Assembly: GCA_963971405.1 (NCBI GenBank)
Contig: OZ020487.1
Coordinates: 43,993,039 to 44,057,038, forward strand
Reading direction: 5' to 3'
DNA from: Psococerastis gibbosa
Lineage: Eukaryota > Arthropoda > Insecta > Psocodea > Psocidae
Length of the DNA: 64,000 bases
Of this stretch, positions 42,916-54,410 are shown one piece after another. Below the pieces are notes generated by a model that saw only the letters and a list, made by a program, of their open reading frames with translations, did no database searches and was not told the origin of the DNA. The stretch's first letter is position 1. Each line of letters begins with the position of its first letter. Made by a program: the position numbers and the translations under genes.

Positions 42916-43212
42916 TTTTATTGATTTAAAAACTGGAAAAGTCTCTTCACACTAACTCTACATTTATATAGGCTACTAAAATAGTTCATTTCTGATTATA
43001 TGCAAAGATTCCTCTAATCCTGCGAATTTTTGTTGTTTTTTCTTTCATGTTCCCGAAAAATAGTATTTTTGCGTACTCGCGTATTCTAGACTTTCAGTTT
43101 GAAGAGTATCCATATATATATGAAATAGAATACGATACTCTGATTCACAGTACAGTTGGCAACCCTAGTTGCAAGTATGGAAAACTTGCCATTGATCAGT
43201 TCCCGATCCTTA

Positions 43213-43586
43213 GGCGCCCATTCCACCGACCGGCTAGGGCTGTTTACAAAAACGGTTATGTGGTAGCAGACATTCAAGACTTAGGTGGCGTTTCCACCGA
43301 CCTCGCATTGCAGAATACAAATGACATTGACGGAAATTAGATTTTTTCTTTTTATAGAAATCTATTAAAATGTTTGTACTTAACATATCCCATGACGCCA
43401 TTTTTTAATTTTAGTTTGTTTGTTTGTGATTTTACTGTATCAATTTTAACTATGGCATAGAGGAAAATAAACATTTCCGTCAATTCTGCAATGCGAGGTC
43501 GGTGGAAACCCCGCCTAAGTCTTGAATGTCTGCTACCACGTCACTGTTTTTGTAAATAGCCCTAGCCGGTCGGTGGAATGGGTGCC
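43213..43586. mobile_element. Harbinger-like hairpin element, second copy
   Basis: Arms GGCGCCCATTCCACCGACCG and CGGTCGGTGGAATGGGTGCC. It has GTGGTAGCAGACATTCAAGA and the same interior as 5696-6077 but in the opposite orientation. The left flank is TTA; the right flank is AAA, so the target duplication has decayed or the end has changed. Confidence 0.8.
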
Positions 43587-44165
43587 AAAATTAGTTTAAT
43601 ATTCGAATAAGCACTCCAAAATTTTTGACTAATCTATGATACACGTAACTATCTGTGATTCACAAGCAAGTCCCCATGATATCATATATCGATGACGCAT
43701 TGGAGGCTGTGTCTTCGAGGCTGAAAAAAAAGGCACATGACTGACTTATCGTTTGGCTGCAGCCAGCATCAACCTCCAATTCCATTCGGTTTTTATGTTA
43801 TCTCTGCCTGACCACTGATATATTGCCTATAGCGCGACACACTTAAGTCCCACCGAAATGATCTGTCTTTTTGAGAATATTATTTTTAAGTTATAAATAA
43901 TACTATTAAAATTTCAAGCTGCCTCAAATACATTTTTTGATTTTTTTTTCCATACTTTGGACGCGTCTAGCAATGTGAAAGCCCCCACTAAATCGTCTGG
44001 CAAATTTGTTTTTGTATTCATTAAACATTAAACACTGCAACATATAAAAATTTCATATTGTCTCAAATACATTTTTTGGGGGGTGAAAAAACTAAGTTAA
44101 AAAAATTTATAACTTAAGTTTGCCCCCACGCTCACTAGCCAGATCTGCATTCCCGTATTGGGGTA

Positions 44166-44446
44166 GTAGTAGTGTTCGTCGGGTTAATAACGACTTAGGC
44201 CTCATATTTGGGCCCATAGAGCGACCCCGACTTGACTGTCCTACGCCAGCCCATAGGACAGTGGACCTCCTGATTATAGTGGATTCCGAACCACTTGGGA
44301 AACACAGTGAAGTCACACGATTAGTTCGGAGGTGACCAGGACAAGTCCTACCATGTTTCCCTACCTGTGCACTGTGCACACGACCAAGTTATCTGCATCT
44401 TTGAACCTGCTCTGGTCCGCTGGATTCAACTTTATGGCGGCCGGTT
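44166..44446 (-). mobile_element. SINE-C copy with 12-bp target duplication
   Basis: Minus orientation. Flanks CGTATTGGGGTA at 44154-44165 and 44447-44458 are identical. The tail (GTAGTAGTAGTG in plus orientation) is at the left and the CCGGCCGCCAT start at the right. Confidence 0.9.
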
Positions 44447-44689
44447 CGTATTGGGGTATAATAGGAGATGCATGTGACAAGTTTTCAGCTTGCCTCAAGA
44501 ACCTACTCCAAATTTCGTGCTAGCTCTTGGACTATGAGGGAATCGAATTTCAACACTGAGCTGAACCTGAAAGGGTCCTGCATTGTCCGTCACTCCGAGG
44601 ACCCGAGGGATTATAAGACAATGAAGATTGCGGTAGAAATATGAAAATTCTAGGCGGTTACAATAATAATGTGTACACCGACAAATACC

Positions 44690-44935
44690 CAAACTTATTG
44701 GCTTACGCCTGTTACATTGTGTCAATGGTAAGCTTGTCTCCGCATGTCCAATATCGCTTTTAGCCAGTGTAGGTTGTTATCGTGGACAAGAGGTTTGCCA
44801 ACTGTCAAAAATTCATACGGAAACAACACCAATACTGTCTGAAAATTAATGGAGGGCCGATGACAGGGCAAGGCTCAATGGGCCACATAACATAACTCCA
44901 TAAAAAGCTCTTCAAATAATTCCGTTCCGTTTCTA
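44690..44935 (+). mobile_element. Repeat D copy
   Basis: Contains TACGCCTGTTACATTGTGTC, AATGGTAAGCTTGTCTC, CATGTCCAATATCGC, AATTCATACGGAAACAA, and a final CATAAAAAGCTCTTC block. Confidence 0.7.
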
Positions 44936-44999
44936 AAAAGTCTCGGTAAAGGTTTTAGAGGTTGGTTTTTACCTACTTTTTGATTTATTTATTTCTCTT

Positions 45000-45155
45000 A
45001 AAAAAGATTAATCGCATACAAACAATTTAATGAATGTATCCGATTGACTTCTCCAGTTAATTAACACTTGTTTTGAGTTACGACACGTCTCCGTTCGCAT
45101 GGCGCGTAGAGACCTGCTCAAGTACAAGCACGCTACCACCTTGCCATTGAAGCCG
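45000..45155 (-). mobile_element. SINE-B copy
   Basis: Minus copy with GCATACAAACAATTTAATGA, GAGTTACGACACGTCTCC, CGCATGGCGCG and GCTACCACCTTGCCATTGA blocks. Confidence 0.7.
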
Positions 45156-46034
45156 TCGGACCTTTGGTTCTGGAAAATAATGAACAAATCTATACATGCT
45201 GGCTTACTTGCAGGTACCCGCTGAAAATTTTCCCGAGGTGTTAAGGGAGCGGCCTTAAATTCATTCATGTCCTGGGAAACGTTTCCAAGTTTGATAATTA
45301 TAAGGTGAAAAGAAGGTACCTAATCGTATACCAGGCAAGCATACACAGTCGGTACCTGTAGGTGCATAGCATATACATGCCAGGTGGCGGGCGCAGGCAG
45401 GAAGCAGGCCGTGTGATACAGACTTGGATAGGACACCAATAACCACCTCATTCAAATTTTCGATACTTTGGGAAATACGATCAACTAATTTGGGTCCGTG
45501 GTACCTACTTTTGAAAACAAAAATCAGACAACTCTTTGCACACAAGTTCCTATACACACCCCCGACATCATATATATATATTTGAATATTTAGGCGGGAA
45601 CGGAAGAGTTTCGGCAGAAGAACTTTGGTACAGTATTTTTATTTTGTTTTAAGTTCAAATGTCGTTACTAATTCTTTTTACATGTAATCTCCTTTAATTA
45701 TGGTTTTTAATACCGACGTTTTTCTTTTACTTAGGTCACAAAGCCAAAATGATATAGCCTAGACTTGATGTTTTTATATTATGTATATGGTAGATCTAAT
45801 TGTAGTTGCCGAGCACATACTGTATCGTTATATCTATATTGTACTGTATGTGGTAATAATGGCCAATTATATCATTTCATTCAGTCACAACACTGGCGCA
45901 GTCGGCAGGTTTTAGGTAGAAGTATAAGAAATGCTCTTCGACTTCTTTATAGATAGCATGCAGCCGGCACTAACCCACTTTGGCTCCTGTTTTTGAAAGC
46001 GTGCATGATCTAACTTTACATTTTCTTCACGCCT
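45156..46034. other. No gene seen
   Basis: Non-coding with an AT-rich core (45560-45960). No repeat recognised. Confidence 0.4.
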
Positions 46035-46145
46035 TCAAGAACGGTGGCCTTCGGCGGCATAGCATGACAATGTGCATTGTACTTGTGCGAGTCGCAGCAA
46101 GCGATCGCAGACGTGTCGTAACTCCACACAGGTATTAATAATAAT
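46035..46145 (+). mobile_element. SINE-B partial copy
   Basis: CCTTCGGCGGCATAGCATG, ACTTGTGCGAGTCGC, GCGATCGCAGACGTGTCGTA, CACACAGGTATTA; the tail is missing. Confidence 0.65.
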
Positions 46146-46159
46146 GTTTTGAAAAATGG

Positions 46160-46415
46160 TTTTATGAACCTAGGCCTACTTATAGTGGCCCATTGGTCCC
46201 TTGTCCAATGCTAACGATCCCATGGATTTTTGACATTATTTATATTGTTTCCGCAAGAATTTTGGGCCATTGGCAAACTGCTACACGCCCTCGATGTCAA
46301 CCTACACCGGCTAGAAACGATATTGGACAAGCTGTGACAAGCTTACCATCGGCGCAGTGTAACAGGTGGAAGCAGGATTTAACCAAGTACAGGGACGAGT
46401 CGACACAAGTATTAA
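46160..46415 (-). mobile_element. Repeat D copy
   Basis: Minus copy: GACTCGTCCCTGTACTTGGT, ACCTGTTACACTGCG, GGTGTAGGTTGACATCGAGG, and the far end GGACAAGGGACCAATGGG. Confidence 0.7.
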
Positions 46416-46523
46416 GTTACTTAGTGTAACTTTCTAACATTATAATAATAGGATATATTGTATATTTGTAGAAATTAATGAACACGTGTCAAAATGTGTG
46501 AGTCACCTCTGTACTACACTACA

Positions 46524-46701
46524 CAAGGCCGTGCCCAGGTTTTGATTTCGGGAGGGGGGATCCAAATTTTTTTTAAAATGTAATTTATTAATGAATTAAT
46601 GGATAAATTCTTCAAACCATACAGGTTTACATACAAAAATTTATTTCGGGAGGGGGGGGGGGGGTCCGGACCCCATGGACCACCCCCTGGGCACGGCCAT
46701 G
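46524..46701. mobile_element. hAT-like poly-C MITE, 178 bp, intact duplication
   Basis: Ends CAAGGCCGTGCCCAGG and CCTGGGCACGGCCATG; flanks ACACTACA at 46516-46523 and 46702-46709. It inserted at the edge of the inverted element that follows. Confidence 0.9.
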
Positions 46702-46706
46702 ACACT

Positions 46707-46866
46707 ACATGTTATTAATAGAATACAAAGAATCTAATGAATGTATCAAAATGTGTGAGTCGCCTCACTAAGTAAGACACAAGCTGACAAGCATTAAGTT
46801 ACTTAGTGAGGCGACGCACACATTTTCATACATTCATTTAGTTCTTTGTATCCTATTGATAACATG
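46707..46866. mobile_element. Inverted dimer of SINE-B tails
   Basis: A hairpin with arms of about 65 bp: ACATGTTATTAATAGAATAC, AAAGAATCTAATGAATGTAT, GTGTGAGTCGCCTCACTAAG, and their complements on the right (CTTAGTGAGGCGACGCACAC, ATACATTCATTTAGTTCTTT). The ATGAATGTAT and AGTCGCCTC blocks match the tail end of SINE-B, so this looks like two SINE tails joined facing outward. Confidence 0.65.
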
Positions 46867-48566
46867 TGACAATTCTATTTCACAACTTTCAATTTTGGAA
46901 TTTTGCTTTTAAACACAAAACTAAGGAGATTACATTTTTAATAAAACATGACCCACACTATTCCATAAGAAAACAAAAACATACATTCCAAGATGGCGGC
47001 TTTGGTCAAAGTTAAATGAAGCGTTTGTCATTATGACAGGTTTGTCAGTTTTTACAAACGAGACAACAGTGAACAAAGATAAGGAATTTTGGATACCATT
47101 AAGGGTTGGTCCTCCCCAGACCTTCGTGGAATAGCTCATTTATCAAGGACACGTTAAAAAAGTTAAAATATCTCACTGAACATTTTGTACGAAGCCAAAT
47201 TTCAATCGTGGAGTTATTAATAATTATTAATAATAAATTAAATTAATTAATAAGTTTAATAAATTATTATTAATCGCAAATATAATCGAACACTATTGCC
47301 CAGCGCAGCAAGACAGCCATGGGTAACTCGTGGAAAATCCTTATACCACATGCCCTTCCAAGAGTTGTTTTAACGCCCGTTTTCGTTGCACAGCTGGCCA
47401 TTACGACTACCTGCAGGCTCACATTTTTCGCCTAGGCCTGGCTGCTTCAGACCAATGCCCACTCTAGGGGGAAATGTCAAACTAAATTAATAAGGAAACT
47501 TTTCCAGGTTGTAGAGTTACACAAAATAAAATAAAAATAGCGGCAAATGAAAAACAAACGAACAATTCAACAGGCAGAACCGAATGCAGCCTCAGTAGAT
47601 CTGCGCACTTTACTTTGAGTCCTTCACAATCTATATAGCTTGATTTTGATGGTATTGGTCTTATAACGAAAACCACCCGCTTAGACTGGGCATTTTGTCA
47701 CTTCCGCTTCACTGCATCCAAGTGTAGACAGAAGACTCCCGGCAGAAGAAGAAAACCCTGAGGCAGTGGTTTGGTAAGAGAACAACTTCCCTTTTCAGAG
47801 CAGCAGTCTCCAAGGTCGAAATTCCCACCATGATTGCCAATGAGGCATTAAAAGAAGACTGAATGGGCTGTAGATGGCCATCCAGCTAGCTAGCCTATAA
47901 ACCGGTCAGGCTACTGCATGGCGCCACGCTATACGTTGCAAAAGGGTAAATCACAGCGGTGGAATGCAGTGTCACTTACCAAGACTTTTTCAACTATGGT
48001 GGGAGTTGACCTAAGAAACTAATACAAAACCAAAAGGAAGCAGACTGGCGGTTTCCAAGGATACGCACGACAGTACAGTAACAAGGGAACAACCGCCATG
48101 CAACAATCCCAATCCAATGGACAGACAAGCACTGCTCGTAACATATCCAGAAATAGCGGGAAATTCTTCACTATGGTGTCCAACTGTTTGGCGCCAAATT
48201 CAAAATTATAAAGCAAACTTATGATTTTAAATGTTCCTATTGTTTACAAACTCATAGAATTGTTGTTATAAATTTGAGCGGTCTTATTATTGTTTTAGAG
48301 CAGTTGTTCATTCAGCGATGGCCGTACACGCAGCTCAAAATCGATTCTCGCTGCTGCACGCAACAACGGACCAAGTACACGTTTTGATGAGTCATGTGCC
48401 GGCACTACTCTCACCTTTTCGTTGAAGAACGCTTAGTAAGCACTCAAGGGGGTTTTTCGGGGTTTCCAGGGAGACCAAGTTTTTGGTTTAGTTGTTGGGA
48501 ATTTGCTTTCCGTCTCTAGTAAATGTATCTGATGATGTCATTGAATTATAGTGTTCCACAAAATGT
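46867..48566. other. No gene; repeat L fragment at 47740-47870
   Basis: AACCCTGAGGCAGTGGTTTG and AGAGCAGCAGTCTCCAAGG at 47752-47815 are repeat L. The rest is non-coding, with an AATTAATAATAA-rich patch near 47215-47280. Confidence 0.5.
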
Positions 48567-48678
48567 CATGAGTAGAGGAAGAAGAACGCAATGATCCACA
48601 GTAAAATACTTTAATAGTGACCGGTCACTATTAAAGTATTTTACTGTGGATCATTGCGTTCTTCTTCCTCTACTCATG
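48567..48678. repeat. Spacerless 112-bp perfect palindrome
   Basis: The left arm, 48567-48622, begins CATGAGTAGAGGAAGAAGAA and ends ATACTTTAATAGTGACC. The right arm, 48623-48678, is its exact reverse complement (56 of 56 bases) with no loop. It belongs to no repeat family in the window. Confidence 0.95.
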
Positions 48679-49033
48679 ATGTTCTCCAAGTTCCACGAAG
48701 TCACCAAGGAAACTCACAAGGATTCCACAAAATGTATATATATATATATACATATATAATTATATGGTATTTGTTATTGAATTTAGGCAAGGGTCAGGAA
48801 CTGGGCACTGCAATATTTACGACACCGCCTGACTTGAGTCCAGTCAGTCCACCCAACTCTATTTTTGACTATTGGAATTTTTTTTTAATAGAGTTAAGTA
48901 TGCCTGCCCGTATCAATATCATAACAATTTTCTTTATTTTCGTACAGTGTCCATCAGTGAAATTAATATGGACACTATGTTATGTTACATTAAGATAATT
49001 AACTCCGAATGGTGTATGGACCAGTGCAAAATC

Positions 49034-49035
<2 letters not shown>

Positions 49036-49077
<42 letters not shown>
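49036..49077. repeat. (GA)n microsatellite
   Basis: About 20 uninterrupted GA units, immediately upstream of a LINE fragment. Confidence 0.95.
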
Positions 49078-49078
<1 letters not shown>

Positions 49079-49079
49079 C

Positions 49080-49365
49080 AGAGAGAGTGGCGTATCCCGC
49101 GTATCCGTAGAAATGATGAGCTCTACGCGATATACCGAGAACCCACGAGAGTACTCAAAATCAGGAGAGCCCACATCAGGTGGCTAGGGCATGTGGAACG
49201 AATGCCAGACAATAGGACTACAAGAGCAGCATTAGACAAGGTGTCCCAAGCCAAGGGAGAAGACGAGTGGAGCGACCATACATGCGATGGCTGGACGACG
49301 TCGAGGTGGATCTGGTGACCCTTGGCGTCGATGACTGGCGACGGAGAGACTCAGGGCTGCCACAT
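49080..49365 (+). mobile_element. LINE 3' fragment
   Basis: Encodes IRRNDELYAIYREPTRVLKI, RRAHIRWLGHVERMPDNRTT, RAALDKVSQAKG, then after a frame change RRPYMRWLDDVEVDLVTLGV and DDWRRR. This is the RT C-terminal pattern 'R..WLGHV.RMP..R......GRP..RW.DDV..DL..LGV..W'. A frame break lies between the KVSQAKG and RPYMRW blocks. Confidence 0.85.
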
Positions 49366-50264
49366 TCCGTGGTTTACCTCAGAATTCAGAATAATTCTAT
49401 TCCGAGAAATTTCCGGGATCAACAATTTTTGAGGTTTACTTACTTACGTACTCAATTATTTGTATGCCAATTTATGGAATCATGTTAATTTTTGACGGTT
49501 GCAACCGAAACTGAGCCTGAGGGTTTTTTTTTTATCTGCAGCAATTTAAAATCGCAATGAAAATAACCAGATGAGGTTAAGAAACAGGACCATGGCCATG
49601 GACATTGTGTTAAAAATTCATATAATAAGATGAGAACCGACATTTTAAAAATTCCGGGGAATTCTGAGGAATTATTTAAAAAATTCCGAGGAATACGGCT
49701 GAAGTCGTTACTCGTTTGGCAGCCCTGCGGAGAGTGGGAGTGTAGGACCCATGGAGCTAATAAAACTATGGAGCCACCATGTCGTATTTCGGCTGTGCTG
49801 AAGGACTGAAGCCACGACCACGCCCCCTCATAGGTGCATTTTGGCGGTAAATTCAAATTTAATAGTTATATTATATTATGTTTTCTTTATAGTTTTCTTT
49901 GTTGTTTCATATATAATTATATTTATTATTTACATTTGTTATATATATTGTTTAAAATTTAAATTAAAAGTACTGAAAGATCTGCATTAAAAAATTTTAT
50001 TTTTATCTAAAAGTAGGAAAAACTTTGCTTAAAATATTGTTTAAAATATAAATTAAAAGTACTCCAAGTTGTGCATAAAAATATTGCTGGTTACCTGGCA
50101 TGAGTTACCGTTCTAAATAATCTTTAAATAATCTGATAAAAAATAAAATGTTACCACGGTATCAAATGGCAAAAGGCTCAATCTGCTACTATGCTACGGA
50201 AATAGCCGAAGTCACGAGGCTTCAATCCGAATGTTTACGATGAGTCAATAGTTTTATTATGTCT

Positions 50265-50352
50265 ATGGTATGGTAGGACCGCACAGGCTGGCGCGATGTG
50301 GCAGAGCAGACCAAAGCGGAAAGCCCTTCGTGGGCCGTAGCGCCAAGGAGTA
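50265..50352 (+). mobile_element. Terminal LINE scrap
   Basis: Encodes DRTGWRDVAEQTKAESPSWA, the last residues of a LINE of the type at 2361 ('R..WR.VVEQAKAH'), then CCAAGGAGTAAGTA. Confidence 0.6.
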
Positions 50353-50429
50353 AGTATTATATTATAGGCGAGGCTATATATACCCTTCTAGAATTTTCAT
50401 ATTCTGTTTAACCTATATATTTGTTACTA

Positions 50430-50510
50430 GCCCTCTAGTTGAGTGTAAGAAAGGGCCCGAAGGCCCTAACTCCGCTAGGGGAGCCTAGTGCAATAAAGAA
50501 ACAATTATTA
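50430..50510 (+). mobile_element. SINE-A 3' fragment
   Basis: TAGTTGAGTGTAAGAAAGGG, CCCTAACTCCGCTAGG, GCCTAGTGCAATAAAG. Only the last third is present. Confidence 0.65.
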
Positions 50511-50654
50511 TTATTATTTTTTAATTCAAAACACAGACTTCTTCAATCTATTTAATTTGAAGATTAGGTGGAAATTTTCCTCCAATAGGTATCCGCCACT
50601 GGCTTGAGGTGTACATAAATTTTCCAAATTTTTACCATGCAATGTGATATTCTA

Positions 50655-50895
50655 AAATTGGGTTGTTTACATGTTTACCCCCGGGGATAAGTTAACCTGG
50701 TACCTCGCGCTATGCTCTATTAAAATATATATATATATAATTATTTTTACATTTCTACCCCTTGCCCTATGCTGTTAAGTATTAATTTAACCTAGGATTA
50801 AAAATGTAAACACGATAATTATTTTACAATGGAAAGTCCTATTGAAAATTGTTTTATATGCATTTTTAAATACCAGAATAAGTTAACATTAAACG
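50655..50895. repeat. Relatives of the CAGCAGCCTGATC hairpin interior
   Basis: The segment GATTAAAAATGTAAACACGA, TACAATGGAAAGTCCTATT, and a mirrored GTTTACATGTTTACCCCCGG show the same plan (short AT-rich arms and a CACTTTCCAT-like core) as 4925-5097, but the ends differ. Confidence 0.4.
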
Positions 50896-51174
50896 GCTTA
50901 GTAGCCAGCAAGTTAAGTTGTTATTAAACGACATGGTTAAATGGTAGGCCTCAGGTATAGTGGCTTCACTACTATAATATTAATAACAGTGAAAAAATTG
51001 ACGATATGTTAATTTTTGATATTGCCATGTCAGAGAGGAACCTGCCCGGGCATATTGGCCACCCCTGGATCCCATCAAACTCTGTACCCATATAATGACA
51101 TAATGCTACTGCCTACTGCTGAAGATAAATACAATCTGTTTCAGTTTTCGTCATTTCTGTTTTAAGCAACCGGG

Positions 51175-51405
51175 GGGATTGGGTCTGTTTCTTAACCTGA
51201 GACACCCTAAGGGAAAATCCTTCATCTCGGGGAGAAGGGGGGTTGACTAACAGGGTGGACCTCCTGATTATAGTGGATTCCGAACCACTTGGGGAACATG
51301 GTAATGTCACACGATTAAATTCGGAGGTGACCAGGACTCGACACCCACTTAGACTGACTGGCAGTCTCATCGCGCTATAATGTCGCACTATGTCCCCCTG
51401 CCGGA
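51175..51405 (-). mobile_element. SINE-C-like copy, longer subfamily
   Basis: Same layout as 27030-27350: CTGAGACACCCTAAGGG, GGGTGGACCTCCTGATTATA, GGAGGTGACCAGGACTCG, GACTGACTGGCAGTCTC, CCCCCTGCCGG. Confidence 0.65.
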
Positions 51406-52064
51406 ATAATAATAATAAAATAATATAAACATACCTGTGCAATACGAATTTGGACCACGTGGTCCCTGTAGTAACTATGTAATTTGTAATTAAATTAAAT
51501 TTCAGTATCTTCTATGTACTAGTAGTAACAATCGCCTTGAAACATCTGGCAAAATGAATAACATAACTACCTACAGCATATTAGGGAAAAGTAAAAACAT
51601 GCTGCTCTGCTGAATGCTGATGTACTACCCAGGCACGAATCACGAATGATGAAAAATTGAAAATATGAAATTGAAATACCTAGTAGAGACTCACACGGAG
51701 AAGAATTCGGCAATCCAGAATGGAAAAAGAACGCAAAGGGCATAAGATAAGTATGAGTGAATATACCCTTACAATATTAATACATTAGAATATACAATAT
51801 AATTTTAGTATCGCATCTCGAAAATGTAAGAAGACTAGCCACTGGGATCTGCTAAGGAAAGGGCCCTGTTTAATTTACTATTCTCTGCCCTATGATGTTG
51901 CACCGTTTTCTTAGGAAAAACATCCCCTGTGGACAGTCGCTAATATGGACAATAAAGCTAAACGCTTCAAGGTCATTGATAATCCCAGAAAGACCACACA
52001 TCGAGACGTAACAATAACAACATTAGTTGTGGCCCGCACGCCACAGAATGCAAAAAATGTCGGT

Positions 52065-52845
52065 TCGAGTAATGGTTGCCGAGTTATAAATTGAAAACCT
52101 TATAACGATACCTCGAAAAGTATTAACATTTTGAAAGTAATTTTCTATGAGAAAAAAAAACATAAAATCCAAGATGGCGGCCGAATTGTTGACTATATCG
52201 GAAATTTATTATTTTCGATCAAAGAACCTACTTTCTGTCATTACCTACATTAAAACATGTGTATTCACCCTGGCTGGACCACCTTGTATTTTCAACAGTT
52301 AATCCAGAAACCAATTCGAATCGAAACGCAGCAATTACAGCGTTAATGGCCATAGTTCCAATCAACAGGGACAGATGCCGCCCCCCCCCCCCCCCCGGAA
52401 TTTAGAAATCTATTGTATGTTAATTTATTACGCTTTGATTTAATTGATCCTTCATATGTTTTTCCTATTTTGACCTAGAACTACCCCCCCCCCCCCACCA
52501 AAATGGGCTGGATCCGTCCCTCCACGCAAAAAATGTAGTAGTAGTAGTAGTTGTTGAGTTATAAATTAAAAACCTTTCCCAACTTTGGCCTTCGATATCT
52601 CGAAAAGCATTCAAATTTTAACGATAAAGTTTTGTTTTTATAATTCGAAACTAAGGACATTCCATGAAAAATATAAAACTCCCACCATTTTATGAGAAAA
52701 ACATAAAATCCAAGATGTCGGCCAAATTGTTGATTATAGCAGAAAATTTTTTCTAGTCAAAAACGACCTCCGTTTCATTTTCCATGTCTTTTGGCATCGC
52801 ATGATGAGAAAAACATGTGATTCCCTATGATGGACCACCCTGTAA
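52065..52845. repeat. Two direct copies of an AT-rich repeat flanking a hAT-like MITE
   Basis: Copies at 52065-52285 and 52545-52845 share GAGTTATAAATTGAAAACC, ATCTCGAAAAG.ATT, ATGAGAAAAACATAAAATCC, AAGATG(G/T)CGGCC(G/A)AATTGTTGA and GGACCACC(T/C)TGT. The MITE at 52366 lies between them. Confidence 0.65.
52366..52522. mobile_element. hAT-like poly-C MITE, about 157 bp
   Basis: Ends CAGGGACAGATGCC and GGCTGGATCCGTCCCTC, long C-runs inside both ends, core TTAATTTATTACGC reversed relative to 24253. Target duplication not resolved. Confidence 0.65.
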
Positions 52846-53296
52846 AATTCTGTAGAAACTGTCTAGTGCCGACACTATTGCATCATCATAGGTCACACCG
52901 TACCTGGGTGGGATAGTTCCTTGCTGGCAGCAAAAAGAATTCAAGAGAGACTAGACACGACCGACTGAGGGTAGTTCCCAGAGGTAAGGTAGCCCATTCT
53001 ACCACCCACAGGCCACAGCTGGGAAAACAAAACAAAAATTGGAATTCAAATACATTGACAAACAAATGCAAGCCATTTAAATTTATTGATGCTGTCGCAG
53101 GCTGAACTCTTTTGGTCACTCATTTATTTACCTACATGTCAAATTTAATCAAAACCCAACGAGTAGTTTCCCCAGAAATCGACGAACAGGCAGACATTTC
53201 TTAAAAACCACCTTTTTTGGGTTCCTGCGACCTCAAAACGTGTAAATCCACTGAAACCCCGAAGTCGAAAATTTCGAACATCACAAATCTTTTCTA
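52846..53296. other. No gene seen
   Basis: Non-coding. Short minus-strand frames only. Confidence 0.4.
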
Positions 53297-53574
53297 AGGC
53301 CCGTATTACACTGTAAAACATTTTATGAAACATATTTTATAAAATATTTGAAGAATGGGTCTTTTATAAAAGAAAGTTTCAACAGTTCAACTGAACTTCG
53401 CCATTTTGGAATCTTCTTCAAATTCTTTTATAAAATGTAATGCCAACCTCTTACATTTTATGAAAGAAATTTTATAAAAAAAAAAAAAATGTTTTATAAA
53501 ATATGGCCTATTACACTATCAAAGATCTTTGTCAAATAACTTTTATAAAATGTTTTACAGTGTAATACGGGCCT
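53297..53574. mobile_element. TA-site hairpin MITE, 278 bp
   Basis: Ends AGGCCCGTATTACACTGTAA and TTACAGTGTAATACGGGCCT with TA on both sides (53295-53296 and 53575-53576). The interior consists of repeated TTTTATAAAAT/GAAAGAA motifs folding on themselves. A TA site suggests a Tc1/mariner-type source. Confidence 0.85.
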
Positions 53575-54182
53575 TATACTACGTATAAATAGGAAAACAA
53601 AAATACAAACAAGAGCAAAAAGACTTTTTGGCACAAGTCTGTTTATAACGCCTAATACGCTGAATTTGAGCCAGGTAGTATCAGTGCAAGTGGATTGAGA
53701 TTGTTTAGGTGCAATATACCAATTGATCCTTAAAAGCGTTCAAAAAGGAATTAGTAGGAGTTACAAGGAATTACAAGGCTCTTAATCTAGTGTTTCTAGT
53801 ATTTACTCTGAGATATACTGTATAGACTTCAGCTGGTCTCAACCCCTCCCAACCCTAAAAAGAAACTTTACCCTCATTGGTAGAGAAAAATTGCTGACTG
53901 CAACATCCCAAATATAGAAGCTGATGAGGCCAGCCCCCTCAGCTATGCCTTAAAATTTCAATAGGTACCAGGTCGCGCCAAGGGTTTTGTTCTTTTCCAA
54001 ACGAATATCTTCCCAGTCAGGTAGGCAGAGATTTTGAATTATTTTGTAAGCAACAATGAGAATAAACTGGGCGTCATTTTAACGAAATTCTTCGCCCCAC
54101 AATCGCAGAGAAGTAGTACGTCTTATGAAAAATTTATAAAAAAATCAACCTTTTTCAAAAATCTTGATTTACAACTGCACCA

Positions 54183-54410
54183 TACAAAATCGCTACAATG
54201 TTTGTATCTCGTTTTTTAGACTAATAAGAATATCAGGTTGTAGAACGAGGAATGTTAATTATTCATTCCGTCAAAATGACCTGCTTTACAACTGCTCTAC
54301 AAAATCGCTACAATGTTTGTATCTCATTTTTTTAGACTAATAATAATAATAATATCAGGCTTTAGAACGAGGAATTAATTAATTTCCATCAAAATGACCC
54401 GCTCTTTAGC
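54183..54410. repeat. Tandem duplication, about 113 bp x 2
   Basis: ACAAAATCGCTACAATGTTT, GTATCTC.TTTTTTAGAC, AATATCAGG and TAGAACGAGGAAT appear in both copies. The second copy has an extra TAATAA. Confidence 0.75.
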
